Assembly: GCA_015501595.1 (NCBI GenBank)
Contig: JADNRX010000101.1
Coordinates: 62,001-126,000 of the forward strand
Source of the DNA: Hymenopellis radicata
Taxonomy: Eukaryota > Basidiomycota > Agaricomycetes > Agaricales > Physalacriaceae
Length of the DNA: 64,000 nucleotides
Reading direction: 5' to 3'
A program made the position numbers and the translations under genes. The stretch's first letter is position 1. Each line of letters starts with the position of its first letter. This document shows positions 53,742 through 64,000 of the stretch, in pieces. The notes under the pieces were generated by a model that made no database searches, had not been told where the DNA came from, and saw nothing but the letters and a program-made list of their open reading frames with translations.

Positions 53742-56110
53742 TCACTTCGGATAACTGCACCCCTTCACCGGGACGTAAGCACCCGCATTATCCTCCGCAT
53801 TCCACCATCCCGTCCCCACTGTCGCAGATGGCGCCGCCGTAAATGTCGGTGCAAACAAAGTCTTTACACTCCCTGTCGCGGTATACGTCGGCAGCAGCGT
53901 CGCATCAAAGCTCGGACTGATTTTTGCTGGAGGGAACGCCAGGCTCGGAGATGGCTGCATGCTCGCCGCGTCGCCCGTCGCCGATGCAGCATATGAACCG
54001 TCGAAGAGCTGGCTACCACCGCAGTGGTTGATAGCCTCGCGCGGATCGGCAGGCATCCATCCATGCTGTAAACCGAGGCGGTAGTGCCACATGGGGGACG
54101 ACGAACGTCCAAGCTCGGTAGAGTCTCCGATTTTCCACGTCCAGAAGAAAAAGTTTTGTAACGCATCCATGGAGGCGAGGCCAACAGACTTGAGCGACGC
54201 AATGATAGTGGCGTTATATGACTACACATTCTTTGATTAGGGATAAAGCGAAGAAAGGAGAATAAGACGACTAACCGCCCAATCATCCCACATGTCGCAG
54301 TCATAGTGTGGATCCGACGGTGCACCGATGCCATTAAGCCACTTCCCACAATTATTAATCGCCACACTCCATTCGCCTCCCACCGTGACGCCAAAAGCCT
54401 TGCTCGACTGGTTCGTCGCAACGGCCCAATCACAAGGCTTCTTCGCTAGGTCATCCATAGTGCTCGTATAATCGCTCATAAACGCCAAATACGGATGCTG
54501 GTCCAGAGCTAGGCGATCGGCGCCTTGCATGAATCCCTCCCATATCGCCGGTCCTTGGAATCCCTCATGCACGACTACATACGGCCCATTGCCCTTACCA
54601 ACGCCAGTCGCGCCCCGCATAGCTTCGTAGGCGGCGTAGTAGAAGCTTTGGACGGAGTCTTTGCCGATGGTACCCCAGAGAATCTCATTGACGATGCCGA
54701 CCCTATAAGCACATGAGCATATTGTCGAAAGAGATTATAGACACGTACATTGGGACTACATCCCGGTACTGTTCCTGGCTGACGAACTCTGTGATTATCC
54801 GAAGGTAGGTGAGCGTCCGTTGCGCGTTCGCGATGCCCATGACGCCGTTCATGCTAAATGAGGGGTGAGAAATGGGCCAGACACAGCAAAAATAATACGT
54901 ACAAGTTGACACTCCCTGCCTTGCCAGAATGATTCCACCCGTTCTGGCTTCCGGGGAGCGCGTGCAGGTCGAGGTAAATGCGGATACCGTATTTGCGACA
55001 CCATTCGATGGCTTTAAACCAAGACGTTCCGACAAGGAACGGCTCATCGTTTATGGTCTCGATGGCCCAGAAGCCAATGGGGATGCGAACCCAGTTCAGT
55101 CCTGCACCTGCAATCTCTGCAATGTCTTGTTCCGTCTACGGATGTACGTCAGTTGATTCGACTACAGCAGGATGGGATAGCGCGTACAATGAACGTGCTG
55201 TAGTGCTCCTCCATATCCTTCGCAAGATTCTCACCCATGGCGAGGGCGAGCGTCCATTCGTCGAAGACAGCAATGTCGGTTTTGTCTACGTACTTTTCAT
55301 AGAGCGCCGGGGCGATGAATGGTTCCGTTACTGCCCATGTGTTAGTCGACGTTGAAGTAGGAGACAAGAAACGTACCGAGCCAACCACTGGGAACATTAG
55401 TATGATCACACATCTAAATTATTTGAACGCACCCAAGATTAACGCCGCGTATGATATCCTCACCCCACACCCACTCATCCTCACCAATCCGCTTCCCCCA
55501 GCTCTGCGCCTTCCCTCCGGGCGCGAATGGATCTGATGGGTCCTCCCTCCAATCACCACCAAACGAATTCGTATACGTGAACGTAGTCCCATTGCCCATG
55601 GTTACCAAACTCCCGTCAGTCCCGCTGGTAGGACCATTGCTCTTGCTTCCCCCGCCTGAAGAGCTGGAGCTCGAAGAGTCTTGGTTCTTCGACGACAGAA
55701 TCGCGACAGGGACAGCCACGGCAATGGCAACAACGACAAGGACGCAGACGCATATGATAACGATCCGCTTTTTGCGAGGATTTGATAGGTAGCCGCGTCC
55801 TCCTCTCGACGATGTAGTGCCGCCAAGCTTGGACTTGGACTTGATTCCATTCTTGGCCAGACGCCGCTCTGTAAGCTGAGCGCGTGTTAGCGCGATGTTA
55901 CTCCCATTCGACGCGAAGCCCGCATCGTCGTTGCGATACTGCATGGCTATCAGAAAAACCATACATATTACGAAGAGGAAACGGGCGCACCAGGTCGATT
56001 AACTCATCCTCGGCCTCAGACGTCCTAGGGAGGGGACTCGGTGGGAGCGACAAAGTCTGCATTCCATTTCCCTCCTCTTTAGTTGACACAGTCCTGTAGT
56101 GGCCTGCCAT
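53742..56110 (-). CDS. GH5 exo-beta-1,3-glucanase-type, type II membrane anchored
   Basis: ATG at 56110. A short cytosolic start (EAEDELIDL) is followed, after a 52-base intron, by KLGGTTSSRGGRGYLSNPRKK, then one membrane helix (IVIICVCVLVVVAIAVAVPV) and a Ser/Gly linker, placing the catalytic domain outside the plasma membrane. Family blocks: GVNLGGWLVTEPFI, LNWVRIPIGFWAIE, YLDLHALPGSQNGWNHSGKAG, GIVNEILWG with the acid/base Glu, VVHEGFQG, and GGEWSVAINNC with the nucleophile Glu. The end is a Thr/Ala-rich tail and YVPVKGCSYPK with the stop at 53742. Members cut beta-1,3-glucan in the cell wall during growth and morphogenesis. Splice junctions between blocks follow GT-AG. Confidence 0.9.
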
Positions 56111-56929
56111 GGCAGGTACCGGCGGTCTAGCTTGCTAGTGATTGTGTAATGTAAAATGTAAAGGAACGTCGATTTAGGTTTGAGCTGGTGATGGGTGTAC
56201 AAGAAAGAGCTTTGAGCGGGCGTAGAACGCCTGTGCGGGTAACAAATGCCATGCTCATGGTGGAAGGGTGCCTGGACGGGACGAGACGCGTGCGTTACGT
56301 GCGTGCTTGGCTCTGATCTACAAGTTATTTTTACACTTCGGAACGTTCGGCAGACCCTTTTGTGAGCCACGGTCACCTCTGCATGCTAGTCGACAATCTC
56401 CTACAAAAAATGGCTATGACCTTGAAATCCATCGGTTCTTTCACGCCATTCACCTTCCGACAATTAAACGTTATGCTTCACAGCGGCTGTAATCGTTATC
56501 GCAATAGGAGTCCCACGCACAAAACGACTATCGCTTCCGCCCGCCATACACTGGCTCGGACCCTCGGAGAACTTGAGATAGCGGGTGCGCGCTTTGTTAT
56601 ACCTACGCGAATAATTAAGCGCATCGCTACCATCAGTCCTCGTCATTCTACGTCTCCAAGTCGTCCTGTCATTCTTGCCACTTGGCTATTCTTCCGACCT
56701 GTGCATATTCTTCTCCTCTCTAGCGCGATCGGCCACAGTATCGCATGGGTGCTAGCGCCTCCCATCCATCAGTCAGTCTAAGCGAGTCTCACTCCCGCTA
56801 CTGAATGCGTACACCACGGAAACGACAAAGTGGCGTCATGAGGGATGAGGTGTAATCAGTCTGAGGCTTCCTCGCTCAAATACAACCCTGACGTAGACAC
56901 TCAACGGAATCGCGTTACACAAGGTTTCC
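56111..56929. other. Region upstream of the glucanase gene, no gene recognised
   Basis: Probably includes the glucanase promoter. A plus-strand frame at 56362-56781 (about 140 codons) shows no family features. Confidence 0.35.
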
Positions 56930-57751
56930 TTGACTATTGACAAGAATTGCCGTCCCCAGGAATCTTATTCGAAGCCTGTCCGTACTCTCACACCCAGCTA
57001 TAGCACGATCCCGTCTACGGTTGCGGCTTCGAAGTCATCGACAGGAAGCAAAATTGCTCCGACGAATATTGGTCTAGATCTTCTTGTAGGCAGCTCCACA
57101 CACCGCGTACATCTCGGAGGCATCTGGACCATTATCGAAGTCATTCCTTTCCACGGGGTTGTCAAGACATCCGCCACGGTGAAGCTAAAGCCTCATCATA
57201 CATTTGTCCGACCTGCACTACCTACTCTATTTTTTCGTCTCAAACAGCGACTTTCAAGCTTCCTTTCTCGCGTACAATTTGTCATTAGATGCGCATCCAG
57301 AACTATTGGCGCCATCAGCATCTGCGGTTCATCCATGAACGACATGGCTCAGTACGGCCCATACAGCTACATACAGCCTGAGTTCTTCTGCCCCAGATGG
57401 TTATATCCAAATGTGTCCGGCCCGACTAAACTGCTCCTGACGCCACATCAGAAAGCGATACCACACTGTAGATGTGGCGTACGCGCTTCTTCTACTAATC
57501 ATCTTAGTCATCCCGAGGGCTATTCGTATCCACACATCACGCGTCCCCAAGTTTCGCTCTCCGCCGCACTTGAACCGGTTCGGAGTGCAGGCCCGAATTA
57601 TACGGGCGCCCAAGGAGATCTGGCCGTTGTTGAATGGGAGGCTGAGGGTCGTTCGACGGTTGCCAGGGTGCACGAGGTGTCAGTCCTGTCAGTCGCTGCT
57701 GATCACTCACGCCTATCCTCGGTTTCGCAGCGTTCGAACTTCCGGGCATGA
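56930..57751 (+). CDS. Long unassigned open frame
   Basis: An open frame of 273 codons without an ATG at its start; the first in-frame ATG is near 57335. It is long for non-coding DNA of this composition, but the sequence has no recognisable domain, membrane segment or repeat, and no intron-exon continuation is obvious. It may be chance. Confidence 0.2.
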   Translation: MTIDKNCRPQESYSKPVRTLTPSYSTIPSTVAASKSSTGSKIAPTNIGLDLLVGSSTHRVHLGGIWTIIEVIPFHGVVKTSATVKLKPHHTFVRPALPTLFFRLKQRLSSFLSRVQFVIRCASRTIGAISICGSSMNDMAQYGPYSYIQPEFFCPRWLYPNVSGPTKLLLTPHQKAIPHCRCGVRASSTNHLSHPEGYSYPHITRPQVSLSAALEPVRSAGPNYTGAQGDLAVVEWEAEGRSTVARVHEVSVLSVAADHSRLSSVSQRSNFRA

Positions 57752-57753
57752 TA

Positions 57754-60700
57754 TCATACGTTCGAACTTGGATTGTGGCGTTTCTCACAGGGCGTATTAT
57801 TCCTTTGTGCACTGTATTGACTCTGGGTCGAAATAGAACGGTTCAAGAAAATGACATTGTCTCGGTCACAGTAGCTGAACATCAGAGCTAGACCTCCATC
57901 TCCGTTGCCTTTCGGATCACACCAGTGATGGAAGGCGTGTGTGACAGTGGGCGTCAGAGGTAATATGCCCACAAACAGGACATGCTCTTTCGAGGTTGTC
58001 CAAAGGCCAGAGCCGTTGAAGGTTATATCAGGCTGGACTGGGAGTGACAATTCCGAGAGCAGCGGGGCCGGGCCGCCCTGTGGAACCGAGCCTTAGGTAT
58101 CAAGCTCGTACACGTCCTAACCGGTAGATGAATGAACCAAAAGCGAGACGGAGTTCGCACCAACACTGGTAGAAGAATTCGACTCACGTACAACTTTTGC
58201 TCACGTACAGTATTTCGAAAGGATAGGGCACGTAATCCATGACACAGTTCGCGGGAGTGAACTATTCATGAACTGGGAAACGGAATGCGAATCGCCGACC
58301 AGTTACAACACCGAGGAATGACATACAAGGGTAGGCACTGATCGCTTCATTCCAAGGTCCGGCGCGCGAGCTGAATCCTAAACCGCCTAGGAAGTCCTCA
58401 CAAGCGCAAAACGAGGCAAAGTCACTCAGGTCATTTACTCTGGGGGTGTATCTGCAGGTTGTTTGGCAGCGCCGAAACCTCGGAGTAACGGGCGGGATAC
58501 TGAAACAAGTAGGTCGTAGGACAAGGAGTATATACAACTCTCGTATGATTAGTTATAGTGTAATAACTAATTCTGGCAGTGATGGGGCAATAACTGAAAT
58601 TGGCGAGACAGCCCGTAGGACAAGGGTAGGCTTTGAGTTTTGGTAAAGCACAGGCGAAGCATAAGTCCCGAAACTCGAGCTGGTCTGGGTTCATGATGAG
58701 TGGAGGCTGAAATGTACGTGTCGGAACCAAAAACACCGAAAGCTGGATCCCAAGCTGACATACCGCGGACTTCCAGACAGTGAGAAGAAGAAACCAAAGA
58801 ACATGATCATTTTTTTCCTAGTAATCACATCAGACAAACATCAGGACTCTTGCGACATGGAACGTAAGGATGTATTGAGCGAAGCATTGTAGCTCAATTG
58901 ATTTTCCCAAGCTGAGAGATCTTCATTTGAACAACACGACATAGACCAGTTCCTCGTAGGCATGGTGCGCTTCGATGTAATAAAGCTGTCGAGCGTCGAG
59001 GACGTATCAATCATTGAATGTACCTGTGGAACATTGTCATCTCGTAAACAGGGGAGTGACTCACCGCGTCACGTCCTCTTGGGAGAAGTTCTGAACGAAT
59101 AACCACGAAAGAGGAATCAGAGCCAGAACCAAGGAAATGCGCAGGATGATGTGGATACATAGACATCTCTACGACGCCGAATGAATTAAGCAATCGAGTT
59201 CCTATAAACGATAGATGAATCACCCGCCTCATTATCGGACACCACTTCATTGAGACCACGACAATTATAGAGGTGAAATGAAACGTACGGCCTACCGTAA
59301 ACCGCAGATAGTGTACGTGTTGGCGATCTGAATTTGAACGCGAGCCGGTGAGCCAGCCGCTGTGGGGAAAGACTACCCACGCATGCCGGAAGGAGTACTT
59401 GGTAGATGAAGGTCTAGATTGTATACGCACAGGCAGAAACACACCTCCGAGCTAAGCTAGATCCACTTCGCGTACCGGTTAAGCGTGGAGACGAGAGGAA
59501 GCCCCAAAATCATTATGAGGGAGTCGGGAAGAAAAGCCCCGAAAGCGAAGCCCCTACACATACCGCGGACTGTCAAGGATGGCACGAACGTTCAGCAGAA
59601 GTGCGTGTTGGAATCGGAATCAAACAGTCCGTGATGATCTGTGGACCAAGGTCCACGATTTACACCTTGGCCACAGTCCCCGCCCTAAACACCTTGAACT
59701 TTCCCGCGCGCCGTCCGTTTTAGCTGTGTCGATCTCGAGAATGAAAGACGTACTGCGTGACATCGCGTAAACGTTACCATAGAGCGATGAACTGGGGAAT
59801 CCGGCCAGACGTCATGGTACGGGCAGGCAGGTCGCGTACAGTACCTCATGACGTCTGAGTGATACGAGATGGCATAGGTAAGTGAGTGTATCACCAATTT
59901 CAAGGCTTGACGCGTCTCGTCGCTTTATGTCGGTCGCCGACTACTAGTCTGCACTCGGATCACGATCAGGAGCAACGTCAAACTGGACCAGGACCACGAA
60001 CTTGTTCACGATCTACATATCGAGGCCAAATGTCGCCAAGGAGAGGACGATCTGATGCTCTGTGCTAACTCGTCAGTCCCAAAAGGTCGTGGCACCCCCT
60101 CGACTGCGCGATTCCTCGTCATCAGAAAGTACGATCCCCGAGACGAAGGATCCAAAGATACCTGTAACAGTGGCACGAAAACATACACACCAATACATAT
60201 CTAGAAGACACGAGACCACGCTCAAACCCAAACCAGAGCATATCCGAACGAATGACGCATACGTGGCGGTGGAATGCGTGGGCGGATCTAAGGTGACGCG
60301 AATTCATCATCGCCTCCCGAGAGAGCAGGACTCGGACATGATAAGCATTTCATTTCGTCGTCCGCTACTCCTGGAGCACGATGCCCAGTTGGAAAAAGGC
60401 TAGATATGAATGAATGAGCCGAGATCGAATTGTCGAACAAGTCAAGGAAGACCGAGCTGATGAGTCACATAGGTACTGGAAACAGAAATGGTGCCATAAT
60501 GCCCAGAGAGTTGTGGACGGCCAGGGGCGGCGATGCATAACACAGTGACTTTGGTATCTTATAGAACATTGTTGCTCGAAGCAGTCACGAAGAAGGCGCG
60601 CCAAATTTGCTCGCATTGGCCCACTCAGTCATGGACGGCCGGGAACTTCCGTAATAAGTACACTGCTATAGAACATAATTAGAAGCATTCACTGTTTCTC

Positions 60701-61555
60701 CACGAAGAACGAACCCAAATTGGAATAGCACCTTCGTTCAGCCCCAAGGAGGCTCACGCGGACGACCAGTTCCGACACCGAAGCGAAGTCGGATACGCGA
60801 AGCCCAGTCAACGCGATAAGCAAGACGCAGCCAAGAACAGTACATACGCAATTGCATTCCAAGAACAGCTCCACTCCACGATCCAGCGCTAACGTCAATA
60901 TCCGTCCAAGAAACTCGTTCTATCCCATTCTCGAGCCTGTGACAATCAGCGCCACCACATAACCCGCAGCACACCGACTCGGATACCAAAAGTAGCACTC
61001 ACCCCCAGCCATCCCGCCACTCCCCTCCCCACCAATGCGATCCTCGTGCTATCAACTCTCACCCTGACTTCCCTGTGCGCCCTAACGCCCATCCCACCGC
61101 CCTTCCTCCAACCACACGTACATCACATCACATCAATCACCCACATGTCCTGCGGCTGTGTCTCTATTTCTCCCACATGCCGTAGCCAAACATTCCCTCG
61201 TCCCTCGTCTTAAATCAAATCGATTCCCCCGCTCAATGCCCCTCCATCCCCTCGACGCAGATTCTTCGATCGTGATCTCAGGCTCTCGGCAAAGTCTATT
61301 TTCATTAATAGCCACGAGCTTCCTGGTCATCATCATCGGACTTAACGGAGAGATGTATAAAATATTTATGGTTGGCGGGCAGTATGTGGCAGGTACTGTA
61401 CAAAATAAACAAACGTCGTGAGTGTGTACAATATAATGAAAAGTATTTCGAGGTGATGACATTACCAGTCGTGATCGTATCAGTGCAACACATCGTCGGA
61501 ATCTTACCGTAGATCCCTAAGTGCCGCGCATGTTCATCTATCATCTGTATCCATC
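57754..61555. other. Long region without a recognised gene; possible minus-strand exons
   Basis: Minus-strand segments with coding-like composition occur at 57830-58040 (PDITFNGSGLWTTSKEHVLF, then HAFHHWCDPKGNGDGG), 58262-58520 and 59011-59442 (PHHPAHFLGSGSDSSFVVIR). They might be exons of one unrecognised gene, but I cannot join them with confidence. About 61010-61140 is strongly pyrimidine-rich, as in fungal promoters, without an obvious gene behind it. Confidence 0.25.
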
Positions 61556-61557
61556 CA

Positions 61558-63798
61558 TTACTGCGCCTTCGCCCTTGCCTTCTTCTTCTGTTGTCGAATA
61601 TACCTCCTGATACTCGGGATGCCAAACTACGCGGCGAGAAGAAAGAAGAACTCGATCAGCGCACGTAATGACCACCGAGTACGACTCAATTACCTGCACA
61701 GTCGGGTACATCACCAGCAGCCCGGCGCCAATCGCCCATCCCCATTTCACCGGCGTGGGCAACGGCTCTGTGAAGACGCCACTGCTCCACTTGCGGATGA
61801 CAAGCAACTCGGTCAAAATGGTCGCCAACAGCAACCAGACGTGTTGTCCCATTCTGACGGCCCGCCTGGAAAAAAAGTCAGATCCAGACCAGGACGACGA
61901 GAAGCAGGAACATGCCCTGGATCGTTGATGTATTGGTACAGCTCCCTCACAGCTGGAAGTGCGCAGAGAAAGACGAACGCAAGCCTCAGAATGACGATCG
62001 GATGGTCTGGTTCAATCCACAGCAATGCCTGTATTCGGTTTCAAACGGGCTGCGAAGATGGATGCAGACAAGAATTGGTCACCTTTAGATAAAAGGGGTT
62101 TAGTTCCGCGGCAAGGAAAACAGCGAGCAGCAGAACCACGCTAAAGAAGTGCGTGAAGGACGACGCGGTGCCCCACTTGAAAGCCGTAAAATCATGCGGA
62201 GAGAACTGGCTCAAGACGCGCTTGGCCTTGGAGCGCAAGCCACGAGTCTGGCGCAGTCCACGCCATTCGTACGGCTAGAGAAATGATGTGACAACGTCAG
62301 TTCGCCGGGAGAGATTTCTGCGATGACGGAAGGAGCAAGGGTTCTTACCTTTACCTCGAAGTATTGACAAACTTTCATTCCTAGTAGGCAGGATCAGCCT
62401 TCTAAGAATACGAAGAACATCTGGACGTGCATTACCTAGATAGGTCCCAAGCCAATTGCAGATTAGCACGTCCAGAACCCACTTGGGTAATCGATAAGCC
62501 AAGGGGCGCCTTCTTGCGAAATGAAGCGACAACTTACATGATCCCACCAGCACTAGAGAACGAAAGTTAAACTCTATAGCATGACAAGGCAAAGCGACAA
62601 CAACGCACTTCCTCGAAATTCGCAAGCTGGTGCTGTAAGCTGTATTCGGCGAGTTCGAAAGCGATGCTCAGTATCTATCAGGGGCGTCAGTCAATGCTAC
62701 GGACAGCTTCCAGGCCAGCTTACCCAACAGAACCAATAGTCCCTTAGGATCATGGCCTTCCCGAACCAACCCAGAGCATGAGCTATGCAGAACACGTCAA
62801 GAGCGTTCTAAATAGATAAGAGGATCTCGTCAGCGGTTAGCTGGGGATGACGCGAAAGCACGTCTCACCCATATGGTCGCGGGTGTGAGCGCACAGTCTT
62901 CCGCGTAGCTCTTCTCCGGGAGGGGCACTCCTAGGCCGGGTCTAGGTAAGTCATCATGCTTCTCGCAGATGCAAGGTCCTGGAAAAGTAAGAAGACGAGG
63001 GACAGTTCGTAGAGAAGGTTGATGCCAAGGACCATCCTCCAGAAGACGGGATGGGGACGGATGAAGGGACCGTCACGGAACTGGATCATCGAGAACATCA
63101 GGAAGGAGGCTATGGCGGCATAGACGCCACTAGTACGAGCAATTAGCGCGCCGAATTGGGGATGGAGGAGCACATACACGCGTCGTTTGTCTCGGCCTTC
63201 TTCAAGGACATCCTGTGTGGTCGCGACATATGCGAGTAGGGTAAGACCTACTGCAAGCGCGGAAAGAGTGATGGGCTTGTAGAAGAATCTAGAGAATTGT
63301 CACAAGGGGCAAGGAGGCGCGCAGAAGATTGCATACTCTACGCTAGTGTCGTGGCGTTCTTGGAAGGGTGTGATCCGAGTGTAGGGTTCCGTACGATCCG
63401 CCTGGAGAGAAGTGATGAGCATTTGTGCGTTTATTTTCCGTTTCGAGGACGTACATCGTACCCTGCGGGAGGTTAGCCTCTCTACACGTCAACGAAGTCC
63501 GAGGCTCACATCGCACGGGAACCCCATTGAGACCTGGAATCGGCTCGCGTTCCACGACCGGCGACGATGGTGTATCCGAGTCGTCCACCGGGGAGCTGGG
63601 CGACAGCTCTTCGTCGCTGAGAGCCTGCATCCTCGTTTTCTGGCGCTGTTTTCTGCGTAATAGAACGGTCCTGAGTGGTAGGGGCAAGGCGCGTTTTCCC
63701 AGCCTTGTTGCACGTCGTCGTCGTCTCGATTTAGGAGCACCCACGTGTGTGCGTGACGTTACAGCAGCTGGTGTCCTGTTTTGGAAAAGTGCTCTCAT
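61558..63798 (-). CDS. Phosphatidylserine synthase, PTDSS1/2-type (PSS family)
   Basis: ATG at 63798. A basic, Ser-rich cytosolic start (SRRRRRATRLGKR, then EELSPSSPVDDSDTPSSP) is followed by YTRITPFQERHDTSV, then membrane segments from YKPITLSALAVGLTLLAYVA onward, SGVYAAIASFLMFSMIQF, RMVLGINLLYELSLVFLLFQ, and PGLGVPLPEKSYAEDC. Next come the family core NALDVFCIAHALGWFGKAMI, the WVLDVLICNWLGTYLG block near 62460, HDFTAFKWGTASSFTHFF, AAELNPFYLK, LLWIEPDHPIVI and ALPAVRELYQYINDP. The tail ends IPSIRRYIRQQ and the stop at 61558. In animals these ER enzymes make phosphatidylserine by exchanging the head group of PC or PE; most fungi use the unrelated CDP-DAG enzyme Cho1. Whether this one base-exchanges is not shown by sequence. 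Confidence 0.88.
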
Positions 63799-64000
63799 CC
63801 CGCCCACCCCCTACTTGGCATCCACATAGGCGATATCTACGCTCCAAGTAGCAAGTCGCCTCACCCCCGGTCCGGCCATTGTTCGAATTACCGAAGCGCG
63901 GATCCCGGCACAGCGCAAAACGAGGTCGCCTCGAGGACACTGGCGCGTTGGTCTTGCAGACAGGAGAATCCCCACCGGGATTCTGACGCCACGATCTCCT

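Noticed and set aside
1..64000. CRISPR arrays, bacterial operons or prophage
   Set aside because: No regularly spaced direct repeats were seen, and intron-rich eukaryotic genes dominate the window.

Overview
The window looks like nuclear DNA of a filamentous basidiomycete, most likely an Agaricomycete. Genes are split by many introns of about 45-60 bases. They include a GMC oxidoreductase, a type II membrane GH5 beta-glucanase, DUF6534-type membrane proteins, MYND-finger proteins, an F-box protein and housekeeping eukaryotic genes (ARP6, an importin-9/Kap114-type karyopherin, GET4, phosphatidylserine synthase). There is also a full-length Ty3/Gypsy LTR retrotransposon. The organism assignment is inferred from these families; no species marker is visible.

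Layout. 1-12.1 kb is a large, decayed inverted duplication. A frameshifted, window-truncated ARP6 copy lies on the minus strand (1-1517) and a complete ten-exon ARP6 on the plus strand (10105-12105). Between them are direct and inverted copies of short repeats carrying tRNA-head-like (Pol III Box A-like) motifs, and a multiply frameshifted Ser/Arg-rich pseudogene (5295-8396). 12.1-25.8 kb holds three related genes with helical bodies and C-terminal MYND-like fingers: the first has an internal stop, the second is split by the Gypsy element (14809-23437), and the third looks open over its visible part. The element has 488-bp LTRs that differ at only two positions, a 4-bp target duplication, gag-protease, pol, and a third ORF of unknown function after pol.

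26-32.2 kb carries a frame-broken F-box gene and a long importin gene on the minus strand. 33-40.9 kb contains a decayed DUF6699-like paralog, two small zinc-ribbon genes of unknown function with clear TATA boxes, GET4 with a late frameshift plus an inverted truncated GET4 copy, and a multi-pass membrane protein gene. 41.2-42.7 kb is a DUF6534-type membrane protein gene. 45.8-48.7 kb is a GMC oxidoreductase with an apparent 8-nt micro-exon. 50.6-52.6 kb is the better copy of the DUF6699-like gene, 53.3 kb a tRNA-His gene with an intron, 53.7-56.1 kb the GH5 glucanase, and 61.6-63.8 kb a PTDSS-type phosphatidylserine synthase. The remaining long stretches (about 42.7-45.7, 48.7-50.6, 56.1-61.5 kb) hold no gene I recognise.

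There is no operon or defence-island logic here. The unifying theme is gene duplication, mostly inverted, with decay of one copy and transposon activity. Several breaks are single-base changes in homopolymers, one of them in a gene (the importin) that should be single-copy and functional, so some may be assembly errors rather than biology.
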